This document shows, in pieces, positions 37,130 through 45,014 of a stretch of DNA of 64,000 nucleotides (position 1 is its first letter; each line of letters opens with the position of its first letter). The stretch comes from Rhodospirillaceae bacterium (GTDB taxonomy: Bacteria > Pseudomonadota > Alphaproteobacteria > CACIAM-22H2). The DNA lies in contig JALHMR010000002.1 of assembly GCA_022843945.1 (NCBI GenBank), positions 198,073 through 262,072 on the forward strand, written 5' to 3'. The translations under genes were made by a program, and so were the position numbers. The notes under the pieces were generated by a model. The model had not been told where the DNA came from and made no database searches. It worked only from the letters and a program-made list of their open reading frames with translations.

Positions 37130-37714
37130 TTAGAACCAGCGCTCGGGGACGTTGACCACGTCGCCCGGCACGAGATAGTTCATCTCGCTCGCCGACTTCG
37201 GCTCGCGATCGCCGGTCTCCTCGCGGATGACCGAGATCTTCTTGTTGCTGGCGCGATAGGTGTAGCCGCCGGCGAGGGCCACGGCGTTCAGGATGGTCAT
37301 GCCTGACTGGTAGGGATAGGCGCCCGGACGCTGCACCTCGCCCAGGATGTACACCGGCCGGTACCGGACGACGGCGACGTTGACCTTGGGGTTGTTGAGC
37401 ATGCCGCCGCGGCCGCCGAGCTGGGCCTCGAGCTGCTTCTCGACGTCGCGGGGGGTCTTGTTCTTGACCGGAATGGCGCCGGCGAGCGGCAGGGCGATGG
37501 CGCCCGTGTCGTCGACGTCGAATTCGCCGGACATGTCCTGTTGGCCGAAGACGGTGACCGCGATCCGGTCGCCGTGCCCGAGGCGATAGGCCTGGGGAGA
37601 TTCCGGTCCGCTGAGCTGGGTGGTGGGGCCGGTCCCGCCGCATCCTGCCAACGCAAGCACGGCAACGACGGGAATGATAAGGGCGATACTTTGATACCAG
37701 GGCTTACGTGTCAT
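37130..37714 (-). CDS. Polysaccharide export lipoprotein (Wza/OtnA family)
   Basis: A 194-residue protein with a lipobox (VLALAGCGG, Cys at about residue 25). The polysaccharide export domain starts at YRLGHGDRIAVTVFGQQDMSGEF, followed by the SLBB-type region VYILGEVQRPGAYPYQSGMTIL. It is short compared with E. coli Wza (about 380), which is common for alphaproteobacterial ExoF-type proteins. It forms the outer-membrane or periplasmic part of the export channel and works with the Wzz/BY-kinase. GAGGAG precedes the ATG by 8 bases. Confidence 0.9.
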   Translation of the reverse strand: MTRKPWYQSIALIIPVVAVLALAGCGGTGPTTQLSGPESPQAYRLGHGDRIAVTVFGQQDMSGEFDVDDTGAIALPLAGAIPVKNKTPRDVEKQLEAQLGGRGGMLNNPKVNVAVVRYRPVYILGEVQRPGAYPYQSGMTILNAVALAGGYTYRASNKKISVIREETGDREPKSASEMNYLVPGDVVNVPERWF

Positions 37715-37821
37715 CAGAGGTTCTCCTCAACCGTACGAGATGCGAGTCCCCCCTGCTGCTGCCCCCTAAATGCTGATTGGCGCCCCCTGCTGCCCTTGAT
37801 CTGATCGACGCTTGTGCATGG

Positions 37822-39129
37822 TCAGAACGTCTTCCGCACCCGAACCAGGGCCAGGCTGCGGCTGTAGCCCGATGAGGACGAGTTCTTCGTGTCCTGGTCG
37901 CGATAGCGATATTCGCCGTCGAGGAACAGGCCGCGGTCGAGCCGATATTTCAGCCCGATGTCGCCGCCGATGACCTCGTCTTCGCGGGGCAGCTTGTCGA
38001 AGTCGCGCGTCTGATAGACGCCGCGCACGAAAGCCACGAGATTGAAGCGCAGCTCGTGCGCCACCGTCAGGGTGTGCAGCGTGCGCCAGTAGCCCGGGCT
38101 GCCGGTATTGAAGCTCTCGGAGAACTCCTTGCGGGTTTCGGCGCGAACGCTGGTCAGCCGCGTCGGGTTCCACAGCAGCGATCCGGACCAGACGAAGTCG
38201 CCGGGCGTGCCGAGGCGGCTATCGTCGTATTTCTGCTCCTGATAGCCGACGGCCACGTCAGCGAAGATCAGCCCGCCGAGATCCGCGGTGGCGCCAAGCT
38301 CGGCACGGTAGCCGTTCGAGCTGCGCTGGAAACCGGAATTGTCGGTCGTCTGGTCGTATTCGCGGTCGTTCGCCTGCAGGCGGACATAAACCTGCTCAGG
38401 GCCCAGATAGCGGAAGCCGAAGGTGCCGTTGACGAACGCTTCGTTCCTGTCGCGCTCGCCGGTGCGGATCGGCACGCCGGCCGTGGTTGACGCACCGCCG
38501 TCGTACTCCTGGCGGACCACGCCGGCCTCGAGGCGGGGAACGAAGCGGCCGAATTCGGTCTGGCCGTTGACGGCGCCGCGATAGACCATGAACTCGAGCG
38601 GCTCGTTCGATCCGGTCTCGTCCGGCGCGTCGCGCGGCTCGGTCAGCCGCCGCACGCTGGCTTCGGCGCCGAGACTGCTCACTGCGTCGATGTCGTAGCG
38701 GCCGCGGCCATCGAGATTGGCGTTGTAGAAATCTTCGCGGCCATTGTCGGCAAACTTGTTGTAGTCGAGCTGACCGTCGAGGCCGAAGAAGTGCTGGGTC
38801 ATCTCGGTCTGGGCGCGCGCGCCGACTGAGCCATTGAAAATGAAGTCGCTCTTCTTGCCGGTCTGCGTGGCGAAGATGTTGTCGTCATACGACAGGCCGG
38901 CCGCGATTCTCGGATTCACCCGGAAGCCGCCCACCCGGTAGCCGAGCGCCGGCTCCGCCGTGTCATGGCGCTGGATCACGTCCTGGCGCCGGTCCGGCAC
39001 ATCGGCCGTGGGCGCAGGGGCGCGGATGTCGCGCTCAGGCGTGTTCTGGGCGTGCACGGCTGAAGCGACCAGCAAGGCCGCTATCGCGGTCAAAGTCGAA
39101 AAGGTGACACTGTAGCGCCGCGGTAACAT
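37822..39129 (-). CDS. Outer-membrane beta-barrel protein of the polysaccharide island
   Basis: A 435-residue protein. I start at ATG 39129 (MLPRRYSVTF), giving a signal peptide cut at SAVHA/QNTPERD. The body has repeated short amphipathic strands ending in aromatic residues (GLSYDDNIFATQTG, FDGEYRYRD-like LDGEYRYRDQDT, terminal LALVRVRKTF with a final Phe). These are signs of a BAM-inserted barrel. Similar barrels occur near exopolysaccharide export genes and may serve as the outer-membrane pore beside the short Wza-like lipoprotein. The upstream 695 bases hold its promoter. Confidence 0.75.
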   Translation of the reverse strand: MLPRRYSVTFSTLTAIAALLVASAVHAQNTPERDIRAPAPTADVPDRRQDVIQRHDTAEPALGYRVGGFRVNPRIAAGLSYDDNIFATQTGKKSDFIFNGSVGARAQTEMTQHFFGLDGQLDYNKFADNGREDFYNANLDGRGRYDIDAVSSLGAEASVRRLTEPRDAPDETGSNEPLEFMVYRGAVNGQTEFGRFVPRLEAGVVRQEYDGGASTTAGVPIRTGERDRNEAFVNGTFGFRYLGPEQVYVRLQANDREYDQTTDNSGFQRSSNGYRAELGATADLGGLIFADVAVGYQEQKYDDSRLGTPGDFVWSGSLLWNPTRLTSVRAETRKEFSESFNTGSPGYWRTLHTLTVAHELRFNLVAFVRGVYQTRDFDKLPREDEVIGGDIGLKYRLDRGLFLDGEYRYRDQDTKNSSSSGYSRSLALVRVRKTF

Positions 39130-39824
39130 AGTCCGCAGTCTCCCCCGTCTTACAGCCAACGAGTCGACCTCGTTGGCACCCTGTAAAGCCTTGGTAGGCA
39201 TAGGCATTTTCCGGCCACGCTCCGCCTTCGGTCAGCCCCGTTGGCGTAAACTGCGCCACAATATGAACGAAATCTAAGGCCATGCAAAGACTGCCGTTTC
39301 GCTTCATATGCCTGTGTTGCGGAAATGCATCGCCAGGACTGCTCAACTACACCGAAAGAGGTAAGCGCTCACGGATACTGCGCGTTTCCCCGCCGCCTCA
39401 CCCCTTTAAGGGCTCACACTCGCCCCGGCCGACGCCGTTGAGCGAGCGCTTCGGTACATGGATATGGAGCGCCGCTTCTCCGGTCCCAACGCCCGGGTGG
39501 GCGGCTGGCCGGTCGATTCCGGCGTACCTCTTTCAGGCTTGCCGTGCTGATGCGCCCTCCGGGTGTTTCCCTATTCCCTAATGACTTAGTTCTTTGTCGA
39601 ATGGCTCTTTTCCTGCCCGGCCGGTGCGGTATGCACCCCATTTCGGCGGGTTGATTTGTGTCACGACAACCTTATGTCTCGGAAGCTCACGCCGCAGTGA
39701 CCCTGGTTGGCTTCGGGGGGTCTGCGTCACTCGAAAGATTCGGTCGTGCGCGGGAATCGCAGCAGCGATTCGCGAAGGGATGTCTGTCACTCGAGGCAGA
39801 GGACAGCATAGGAGGCGAAACAGA
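39130..39824. other. Non-coding region between divergent barrel and response-regulator genes
   Basis: About 695 bases without a convincing gene. Short open frames here have no ribosome site and no protein-like composition. It must carry the promoters of the minus-strand export operon and of the plus-strand signalling operon. I see two similar GTCACTCGA words (near 39727 and 39787) but no strong palindrome. Confidence 0.5.
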
Positions 39825-40649
39825 ATGACGACCACCGAAGCCATTTCCGAGGCCGAAACCCGGCCTCCCGTCGAAGCGAAAGCCGAGGTGCCGACCGTCG
39901 GCGCCCGCGTCCTCTTCGTCGACGACGACGAGCTCTTCCGGGAATCGCTCAGCCGAAATCTCGAGGAGGCCGGCTTCACGGTCGTCGATTTCGACGGCGG
40001 CGGCGGCGCGCTGCGCTACTTCGAGGATGGCGGCCAGGCGGATATCGCCCTGCTCGACTGGAAGATGCCCGAGATGACGGGCATCGAGCTGCTCCAGCGT
40101 CTCAAGGAGCGCAATATCGAGCTGCCGGTGATTTTCCTGACGTCGCTGGGCGGCCAGTTCTACGAGGAGACGGCGCTGATGAACGGCGCGGTCGACTTCG
40201 TCGACAAGTCGCGCAGCTTCTCGATCCTGCTCAACCGCATCGGTTCCGTGCTGTCCGGGCAGAAGGCGCCGCACTCGCCGGTGCTGCCGGGCACGCCGCG
40301 CGCCGTGATGCGCCGCGGCGACCTCGAACTCTGCCTGAACTCGAATCGCGCCTTCTGGACCAAGAAGCGGGTCAACCTGACCCTCGCCGAGTTCAAGATC
40401 GTCCACTTGCTCGCCTCGCAGACCGATCGCGATGTGTCGCATCGCGAAATCTACGACATCGTCCGCGGCCCGGGCTTCGTCGCCGGCGACGGCGAGAACG
40501 GCTATCGGGCGAACGTGCGCACTTTCATCAAGCGCATCCGGCAAAAATTCGGAGAGGTCGATGACAAGTTTGACCGGATCGCCACGTATTCCGGCTTTGG
40601 TTACCGCTGGGCGACGGAAGGCGAAACGATCGAGCAGATCGACGGATGA
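39825..40649 (+). CDS. OmpR/ChvI-like response regulator
   Basis: A 274-residue regulator, started at ATG 39825 behind AGGAGGCG. A 28-residue lead precedes the receiver domain (VLFVDDDELFRESL, phospho-acceptor Asp78 in LLDWKMPEMTG, Lys in DFVDKSRS). The C-terminal winged helix runs from about residue 165 (LELCLNSNRAFWTKKRVNLTLAEFKIV...) to RIRQKF and YSGFGYRW. The FVDKSR wording, instead of the usual KPF, is unusual. It should pair with the kinase starting 1 base after its stop. The location suggests control of the adjacent export genes. Confidence 0.9.
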   Translation: MTTTEAISEAETRPPVEAKAEVPTVGARVLFVDDDELFRESLSRNLEEAGFTVVDFDGGGGALRYFEDGGQADIALLDWKMPEMTGIELLQRLKERNIELPVIFLTSLGGQFYEETALMNGAVDFVDKSRSFSILLNRIGSVLSGQKAPHSPVLPGTPRAVMRRGDLELCLNSNRAFWTKKRVNLTLAEFKIVHLLASQTDRDVSHREIYDIVRGPGFVAGDGENGYRANVRTFIKRIRQKFGEVDDKFDRIATYSGFGYRWATEGETIEQIDG

Positions 40650-40650
40650 C

Positions 40651-41691
40651 GTGAGCCGGGGCCACAAGCCCTGGCGTTCGCTCTCGACCAAGATCGCCCT
40701 CCTGCTTGTCGTCTTCGCGGTCTTTCCGGCGGTTGCCTATGAGCAGCTGCGCCTCGGCGCTGAGGGCAATTTCTACGGGCTGGCCGTCGCCTATGCGGCG
40801 GCTGTCGGGCTACTGCTCTGGGTCCTCGTCGGCCTTCTCCTGAACCTGCGCCGCCTCGAGACGGCGGCGCGCTCCGCCGGAACCGACAGGACGGTGCGGC
40901 TCGCCTCGCTCAACCGCCTGCCCGATCTCGCCGGCGTGGTGCGGGAATTCGACCGCATGGCCGACAGCCTGCGGGCGGCGGCCGAAACCAGCCGTATCGC
41001 GGCGGCCGAAAACGCGCATGCGTTCAAGACGCCGATCGCCACGATCACCCACGCGCTCACCCCGTTGCGCAACACGGTCCCCGCCGGCAACAGCCGCGGC
41101 CGGCGTTCAGTCGAGCTTATCCAGATGACAATCGACCGGCTCGATGCGCTGGTGATGGCGTCACGGGAGATGGAGGAGGCGTTCGCCAAGACCCTGCATC
41201 CGCCGCGCGACCGTATCGAGCTCAGCGCCGTCATCCGTCACCGCGTGTCGGCGCGGGAGGGGCGCGGCGATGCCGGGGCGGTTCGCCTGGTCAGCGATAT
41301 CGGTCCCGATATCGTGGTTGATGGCAACGCCGATCTGATCTGCACCGCCTTCGACAATGTCATCGATAACGCGGTGGGTTTCACCAGGCCGGGCGGAACG
41401 GTGTTGGTCAGCGTTCGTCGCGAGGGGCCGCAGGCCCTCTGCTGCATCGACGACGAGGGGCCCGGCTCGCCGAGCGATGATACCGAGCGCATGTTCGAGC
41501 GCTACTACACTTACCGGCCGTCGGCCGACCCGGCCGAATCGGCGCCGGACTTCGAGAACTCCGGCGATTTCGGCATCGGTCTCTGGGTTGCGCGTCGCAG
41601 CATCGAGGCTCTGGACGGCAAGATCTGGGCCGAAAACCGCCCGACCGGCGGGATGCGTATCGTCATAACTTTGCCGCTCGCGGACAGCTAG
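40651..41691 (+). CDS. Sensor histidine kinase with minimal periplasmic loop
   Basis: A 346-residue kinase from GTG 40651, 1 base after the regulator stop. Two membrane helices (IALLLVVFAVFPAVAYEQ; YGLAVAYAAAVGLLLWVLVGLLL) enclose only about 12-15 residues, so there is no extracytoplasmic sensor domain. The H-box NAHAFKTPIATI (His123) has the PhoQ-like HAxKTP form. N-box DNVIDNAVGF, then the D-box DDEGPG and G-box FGIGLWVARR make up the ATPase domain. It probably senses the membrane itself or a partner protein, with the next gene as a candidate. Confidence 0.88.
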   Translation: MSRGHKPWRSLSTKIALLLVVFAVFPAVAYEQLRLGAEGNFYGLAVAYAAAVGLLLWVLVGLLLNLRRLETAARSAGTDRTVRLASLNRLPDLAGVVREFDRMADSLRAAAETSRIAAAENAHAFKTPIATITHALTPLRNTVPAGNSRGRRSVELIQMTIDRLDALVMASREMEEAFAKTLHPPRDRIELSAVIRHRVSAREGRGDAGAVRLVSDIGPDIVVDGNADLICTAFDNVIDNAVGFTRPGGTVLVSVRREGPQALCCIDDEGPGSPSDDTERMFERYYTYRPSADPAESAPDFENSGDFGIGLWVARRSIEALDGKIWAENRPTGGMRIVITLPLADS

Positions 41692-41726
41692 GCCATGCGG
41701 CATCTCTGCTGTTCCGGAGAGTGTTG

Positions 41727-42947
41727 ATGTACGACGGCGCGCTCGATCTATTGGAAACCCGGCTGATGCGTCGCGCCGATGTGACGCTCCACGTCATGGA
41801 TACCGGCGGCGTGCTCTTCGATGCGCCGGCTCAGCGGCTGTACGGCACCAACACGACTGCGACCTTCATCTGGTGTCTGCTCGAGGATGACATCGCTCCG
41901 CGCGAGATCGCCCTTCGGGTTCATCAGACCTTCGGCGTCGACCTGCCGGACGCCGAAAACCTGGTGAGCGAAAGCTTCCGCCAGTGGCGGGATCTCGGGC
42001 TGATCGGGTTTGGGGTGGAACCGTCACCACCGCCCTCGCTCGTCACCTCGGGAGCGGCGCGCCGCGTGCGCCCCAGGACGGCGCCACCGCCGCTGATCCG
42101 CGGCGCCCGCTATCAGCGCGACTACCGCCTGCTGGACACCCGGATCCGGTTGCGCTTCTCGTCGCGTACCCTGCTGGCTTACGTGGAGCCGCTCCTGGCG
42201 CCGCTGGCGGATGACGACCTCGATGAGTTCCGCGATCTGCTCTACCTGATCCAGATGCCGGACCGCATCCTGCTCTGCAACCAGGAGCGGGTCATCGACG
42301 AATGTGAAGGCTGGAGCGGCATCATGCCGATGCTCAAGGCCTCGCTGGTGCTCTACGCGCTCGACCGCAGCGATGATTTCGCCGCCGTGCATGCGGCGGC
42401 CCTCACCCGCGGCAAGAAATGTCTTCTGATTCCCGGTGAGTCCGGGCAGGGCAAGAGCACGCTGTCCGCGGCCCTGGTGGCCGCCGGGTTCCGGCTTCTG
42501 GGCGACGATACGATCGTCTTGTCCCGCCAGGCGCTGCAGGCGCGGGCGATGCCGTTCGGCATCTGCCTGAAGAAGGGGTCGTGGCCGCTGCTGGCCTCAC
42601 GCTTTCCGGCGCTGGCCGACGGCCCGATCCACGATCGCGTCGACGGCAAGCGGATCCGCTACCTGCTGCCGGCCAATCACGGCTCGTGGACCTCCTCGGG
42701 CTTTCAGGCGCCGATCGGGACCGTCGTCTTTCTCGACCGTCGCGAGGCCGTCGAGCCGGCCCTCTCTTCTCTCGATCCCGGGGCGGCGTTCCCGCGCTTT
42801 CTGCGGGAGTTCTATCCCCTGCGGGGCGGCCTGGATGCCCAGAAGGTCGAGCGCCTCGTGCGCTGGGCGGCCGGGCTTCAGTTTGTCGAGCTGCGCTACA
42901 GCAGCCTCGACGATGGCGTCGCGCAGCTCATGGAGCTCGGATCATGA
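41727..42947 (+). CDS. PqqD-like peptide-chaperone domain fused to HPr-kinase-like P-loop domain
   Basis: A 406-residue protein. Residues about 10-95 (VLFDAPAQRLYGTNTTATFIWCLLED ... VSESFRQWRDLGLIG, quoted in part) look like a PqqD/RiPP-recognition winged helix. Residues about 215-400 look like an HPr kinase domain, with P-loop GESGQGKSTLSAAL (about 237) and the following LLGDDTIVL. HprK-related proteins with PqqD partners are known in uncharacterised alpha/betaproteobacterial cassettes, usually as separate genes. Here they are one chain. It starts 35 bases after the kinase gene (GGAGA 6 bases before ATG) and overlaps the next gene by 4. Function unknown. Confidence 0.75.
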   Translation: MYDGALDLLETRLMRRADVTLHVMDTGGVLFDAPAQRLYGTNTTATFIWCLLEDDIAPREIALRVHQTFGVDLPDAENLVSESFRQWRDLGLIGFGVEPSPPPSLVTSGAARRVRPRTAPPPLIRGARYQRDYRLLDTRIRLRFSSRTLLAYVEPLLAPLADDDLDEFRDLLYLIQMPDRILLCNQERVIDECEGWSGIMPMLKASLVLYALDRSDDFAAVHAAALTRGKKCLLIPGESGQGKSTLSAALVAAGFRLLGDDTIVLSRQALQARAMPFGICLKKGSWPLLASRFPALADGPIHDRVDGKRIRYLLPANHGSWTSSGFQAPIGTVVFLDRREAVEPALSSLDPGAAFPRFLREFYPLRGGLDAQKVERLVRWAAGLQFVELRYSSLDDGVAQLMELGS

Positions 42948-44056
42948 TGTCGACCGCTACGGCGCTTCGCCTGGTTGCTGACGCCTTGCAGCCCGATGCG
43001 GGCGGTGTGGCCGCGGCGGTGCGTCGTTCGCGGGTTGCGGACTGGACGTCACCGCTGATCTTCGCCAACGAGAACCTGGTGGCCACCGCGGCCTATGCCG
43101 GGCTGGTGGCCGCCGGCCGCAGCCACGAAGTGCCGGACGATGTGCGCGAGTATCTCGCCTTCCTTCACCAGCACAACACCGACCGCAACGAGGTCGTCCG
43201 GGGCCAGGCGCTGGAGCTGCTGCGGGCCTTCGCCGAGGCGGGTGTCGACGTCATCCTGCTCAAGGGCGTGCACTCGTTGCTGGCCGGGCTCTACGCCGAT
43301 CCCGGGGCGCGCATGGTGCGCGACATCGATGTCCTGATCCGCCCGGAGAAGATCGAGCCGGCGCTCGCCGTACTGGAGCGGCTGGGCTACTCGATCATGG
43401 TCAAGTACGACGCGGACCAGCACGCCTACGCCGAGTTCGGCCGCGAGGGCGTGCCCTGCGCGGTCGATCTCCATCTCGAGATCGTCGACGTGCCGCACGT
43501 CTTCTCGGCCCGCGACGTCTGGCCGCGTTCGCTGCCTTTGAGTGTCGACGGCGTACCGTTTCGCATCCCGTCACCGACGGACGCGTTGCTGCACCACCTG
43601 ATCCACGCGCAGATCCACTATCGCGGCGGGCACTATTGGGCGGCTATCGAGCTGCGTCAGCTGATGGAGTTCGCCACCCTGGTGCGGCGCCACGGCAGCG
43701 CGATCGACTGGCGGCACGTGGAAGAGGTCTTCAACCGCCAGGGGCTGGGAACAGCGGTGCAGTCGTACGCCCTGGTCGCCGAGCGCTTGCTGGCCTTGCC
43801 CTGGCCGCTCGCCGGACGGCCGACGCTGGCGGCCTCGCTCCATGCAACGCGCAGCATCGCCCAGCTTCGCTTCCCGCTGCTCAAGACCGCGCTCGTGCCG
43901 TGGTCGAACCTGCGCGCCGCCTTCGCCCATCATCGCCTGAGCGCGCTCTATCCGCGCGTCGACAGCGAGTTCGGGCGCATGCTCCGGCACACGCTGCAGT
44001 TCCTGCGCAAGACCGACCCGCGCGCCTTCGTGACCCGGCTGATCCGCGAGCGCTGA
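42944..44056 (+). CDS. Nucleotidyltransferase-like protein (PF14907 type)
   Basis: A 370-residue protein. ILLKGVHSLLAGLY and ARMVRDIDVLIRPE (Asp about 127 and 129) form the DxD of an uncharacterised nucleotidyltransferase family. VDLHLEIVDVPH supplies a third acidic position. Such proteins are seen next to HprK-like and PqqD-like genes in some peptide-modification and polysaccharide loci. It starts in the stop of the fusion gene (ATGATG). No radical-SAM, asparagine-synthase-like or short precursor gene is seen nearby. Substrate unknown. Confidence 0.72.
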   Translation: MMSTATALRLVADALQPDAGGVAAAVRRSRVADWTSPLIFANENLVATAAYAGLVAAGRSHEVPDDVREYLAFLHQHNTDRNEVVRGQALELLRAFAEAGVDVILLKGVHSLLAGLYADPGARMVRDIDVLIRPEKIEPALAVLERLGYSIMVKYDADQHAYAEFGREGVPCAVDLHLEIVDVPHVFSARDVWPRSLPLSVDGVPFRIPSPTDALLHHLIHAQIHYRGGHYWAAIELRQLMEFATLVRRHGSAIDWRHVEEVFNRQGLGTAVQSYALVAERLLALPWPLAGRPTLAASLHATRSIAQLRFPLLKTALVPWSNLRAAFAHHRLSALYPRVDSEFGRMLRHTLQFLRKTDPRAFVTRLIRER

Positions 44057-44063
44057 CCCCGGC

Positions 44064-44519
44064 TTACCGGGGTTCGTTGTTCTTGGAGAGGCCGGCGACG
44101 ACGCCGACGGCGACCAGCGTCGCCAAGTCCCACACGTTCAGCGGTCGCGACTGCGGCAGCAAGCCGGCGAAATTGACCAGGTTGAGGTTCATCTCGGCCT
44201 CGCCCTGAACGGCCGGCGGCGTTTGCGCGGCCTTCGGCCGCCGATAGTGAAGCTTGAGGCCGAGAGCCAGCAGCCCGATCACGACGAGGAAGGTCAGGGC
44301 GGTGAGCCCGGCCGCCGCCACGTCGCTGAATTCCGACTGCAGCGCCAGGTAGAGCGTCATGGCGCTCCACAGGGCGACCATCAGCAGGCAGACGAGGCCC
44401 GCCAGGCCGACGACGGCTGCCACCAGGATCTCCGTGCCCCAGCGGCGCGGCGACAGGGCCTCGGTGGCGTTGTCTATGCCGGGAAGACCCGCCGCCAGGA
44501 GCTGGCGGAGCCCGTTCAC
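44064..44519 (-). CDS. Small membrane protein, phage-holin/YqjE-like
   Basis: A 151-residue protein from GTG 44519. Two adjacent membrane helices (GTEILVAAVVGLAGLVCLLMVALW and GLTALTFLVVIGLLALGLKL, quoted in shortened form as hydrophobic stretches around residues 28-50 and 68-92) resemble the YqjE/holin-superfamily pair. A third weak segment lies at the C-terminus (DLATLVAVGVVAGL). It follows the DUF883 gene by 11 bases, the same order as the yqjD-yqjE pair in E. coli. Probable inner-membrane stress protein. It converges on the nucleotidyltransferase gene. Confidence 0.6.
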   Translation of the reverse strand: MNGLRQLLAAGLPGIDNATEALSPRRWGTEILVAAVVGLAGLVCLLMVALWSAMTLYLALQSEFSDVAAAGLTALTFLVVIGLLALGLKLHYRRPKAAQTPPAVQGEAEMNLNLVNFAGLLPQSRPLNVWDLATLVAVGVVAGLSKNNEPR

Positions 44520-44530
44520 GAGGCCCCGGC

Positions 44531-44845
44531 CTAACGAGGGTGGCTGCGGTCGAGCAGCCGGCTGATGATGAGGCCGATGGCCAGCGCGATCGCCGCCGTG
44601 CCGACCGGATGCTCGGCGATCTGCTTCTCGACCACGTTGGCGTAGCGCGAGGCTTCGTCGGAGACCCGTTCGTAGCCCTTCGCGGCCCGCTTCTCCAGGT
44701 CGTCGACCAGCCGGTGCGTCCGGGTTCCGGCAACCCCGGCGACGTCATGGCCGAGCGCGGCCACCGTGCCCATCAGGCTCTTGATGTCGTCGCGCAGCTG
44801 GGCGACGTCGTCACGCAGCGTGTCGATATCGATAGTCTTGCTCAT
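44531..44845 (-). CDS. DUF883 (ElaB/YqjD-like) membrane-anchored protein
   Basis: A 104-residue protein from ATG 44845. An N-terminal amphipathic coiled coil (IDTLRDDVAQLRDDIKSLMG) is followed by EKQIAEHPVGTAAIALAIGLIIS, whose C-terminal membrane helix and HPVGTA motif are those of the ElaB/YqjD family. Those proteins bind ribosomes at the membrane in stationary phase in E. coli; whether this one does is not shown. A longer frame begins at 44884 but the internal ATG has AAAGGA upstream. Confidence 0.78.
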   Translation of the reverse strand: MSKTIDIDTLRDDVAQLRDDIKSLMGTVAALGHDVAGVAGTRTHRLVDDLEKRAAKGYERVSDEASRYANVVEKQIAEHPVGTAAIALAIGLIISRLLDRSHPR

Positions 44846-45014
44846 CCCGGCGTTCCTTTCGTGATCGCGGGCGCCAACAACCATGCCGCCGCAGCCCCGC
44901 GGGCGGTAACGTCATAGGAAACGTGGGGGGACGGCCAAGGTTCCGCTACACTCCGTTCGGCTTGGCGAGAATGAGTAACGGGGAGCCCGATCGGGCGGCG
45001 CGGAAGGAGTAGGC

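Noticed and set aside
39282-39581. A 99-codon frame between the barrel and response-regulator genes
   Set aside because: No ribosome site, Pro/Ser/Arg-rich composition and no hydrophobic or helical pattern; probably chance.
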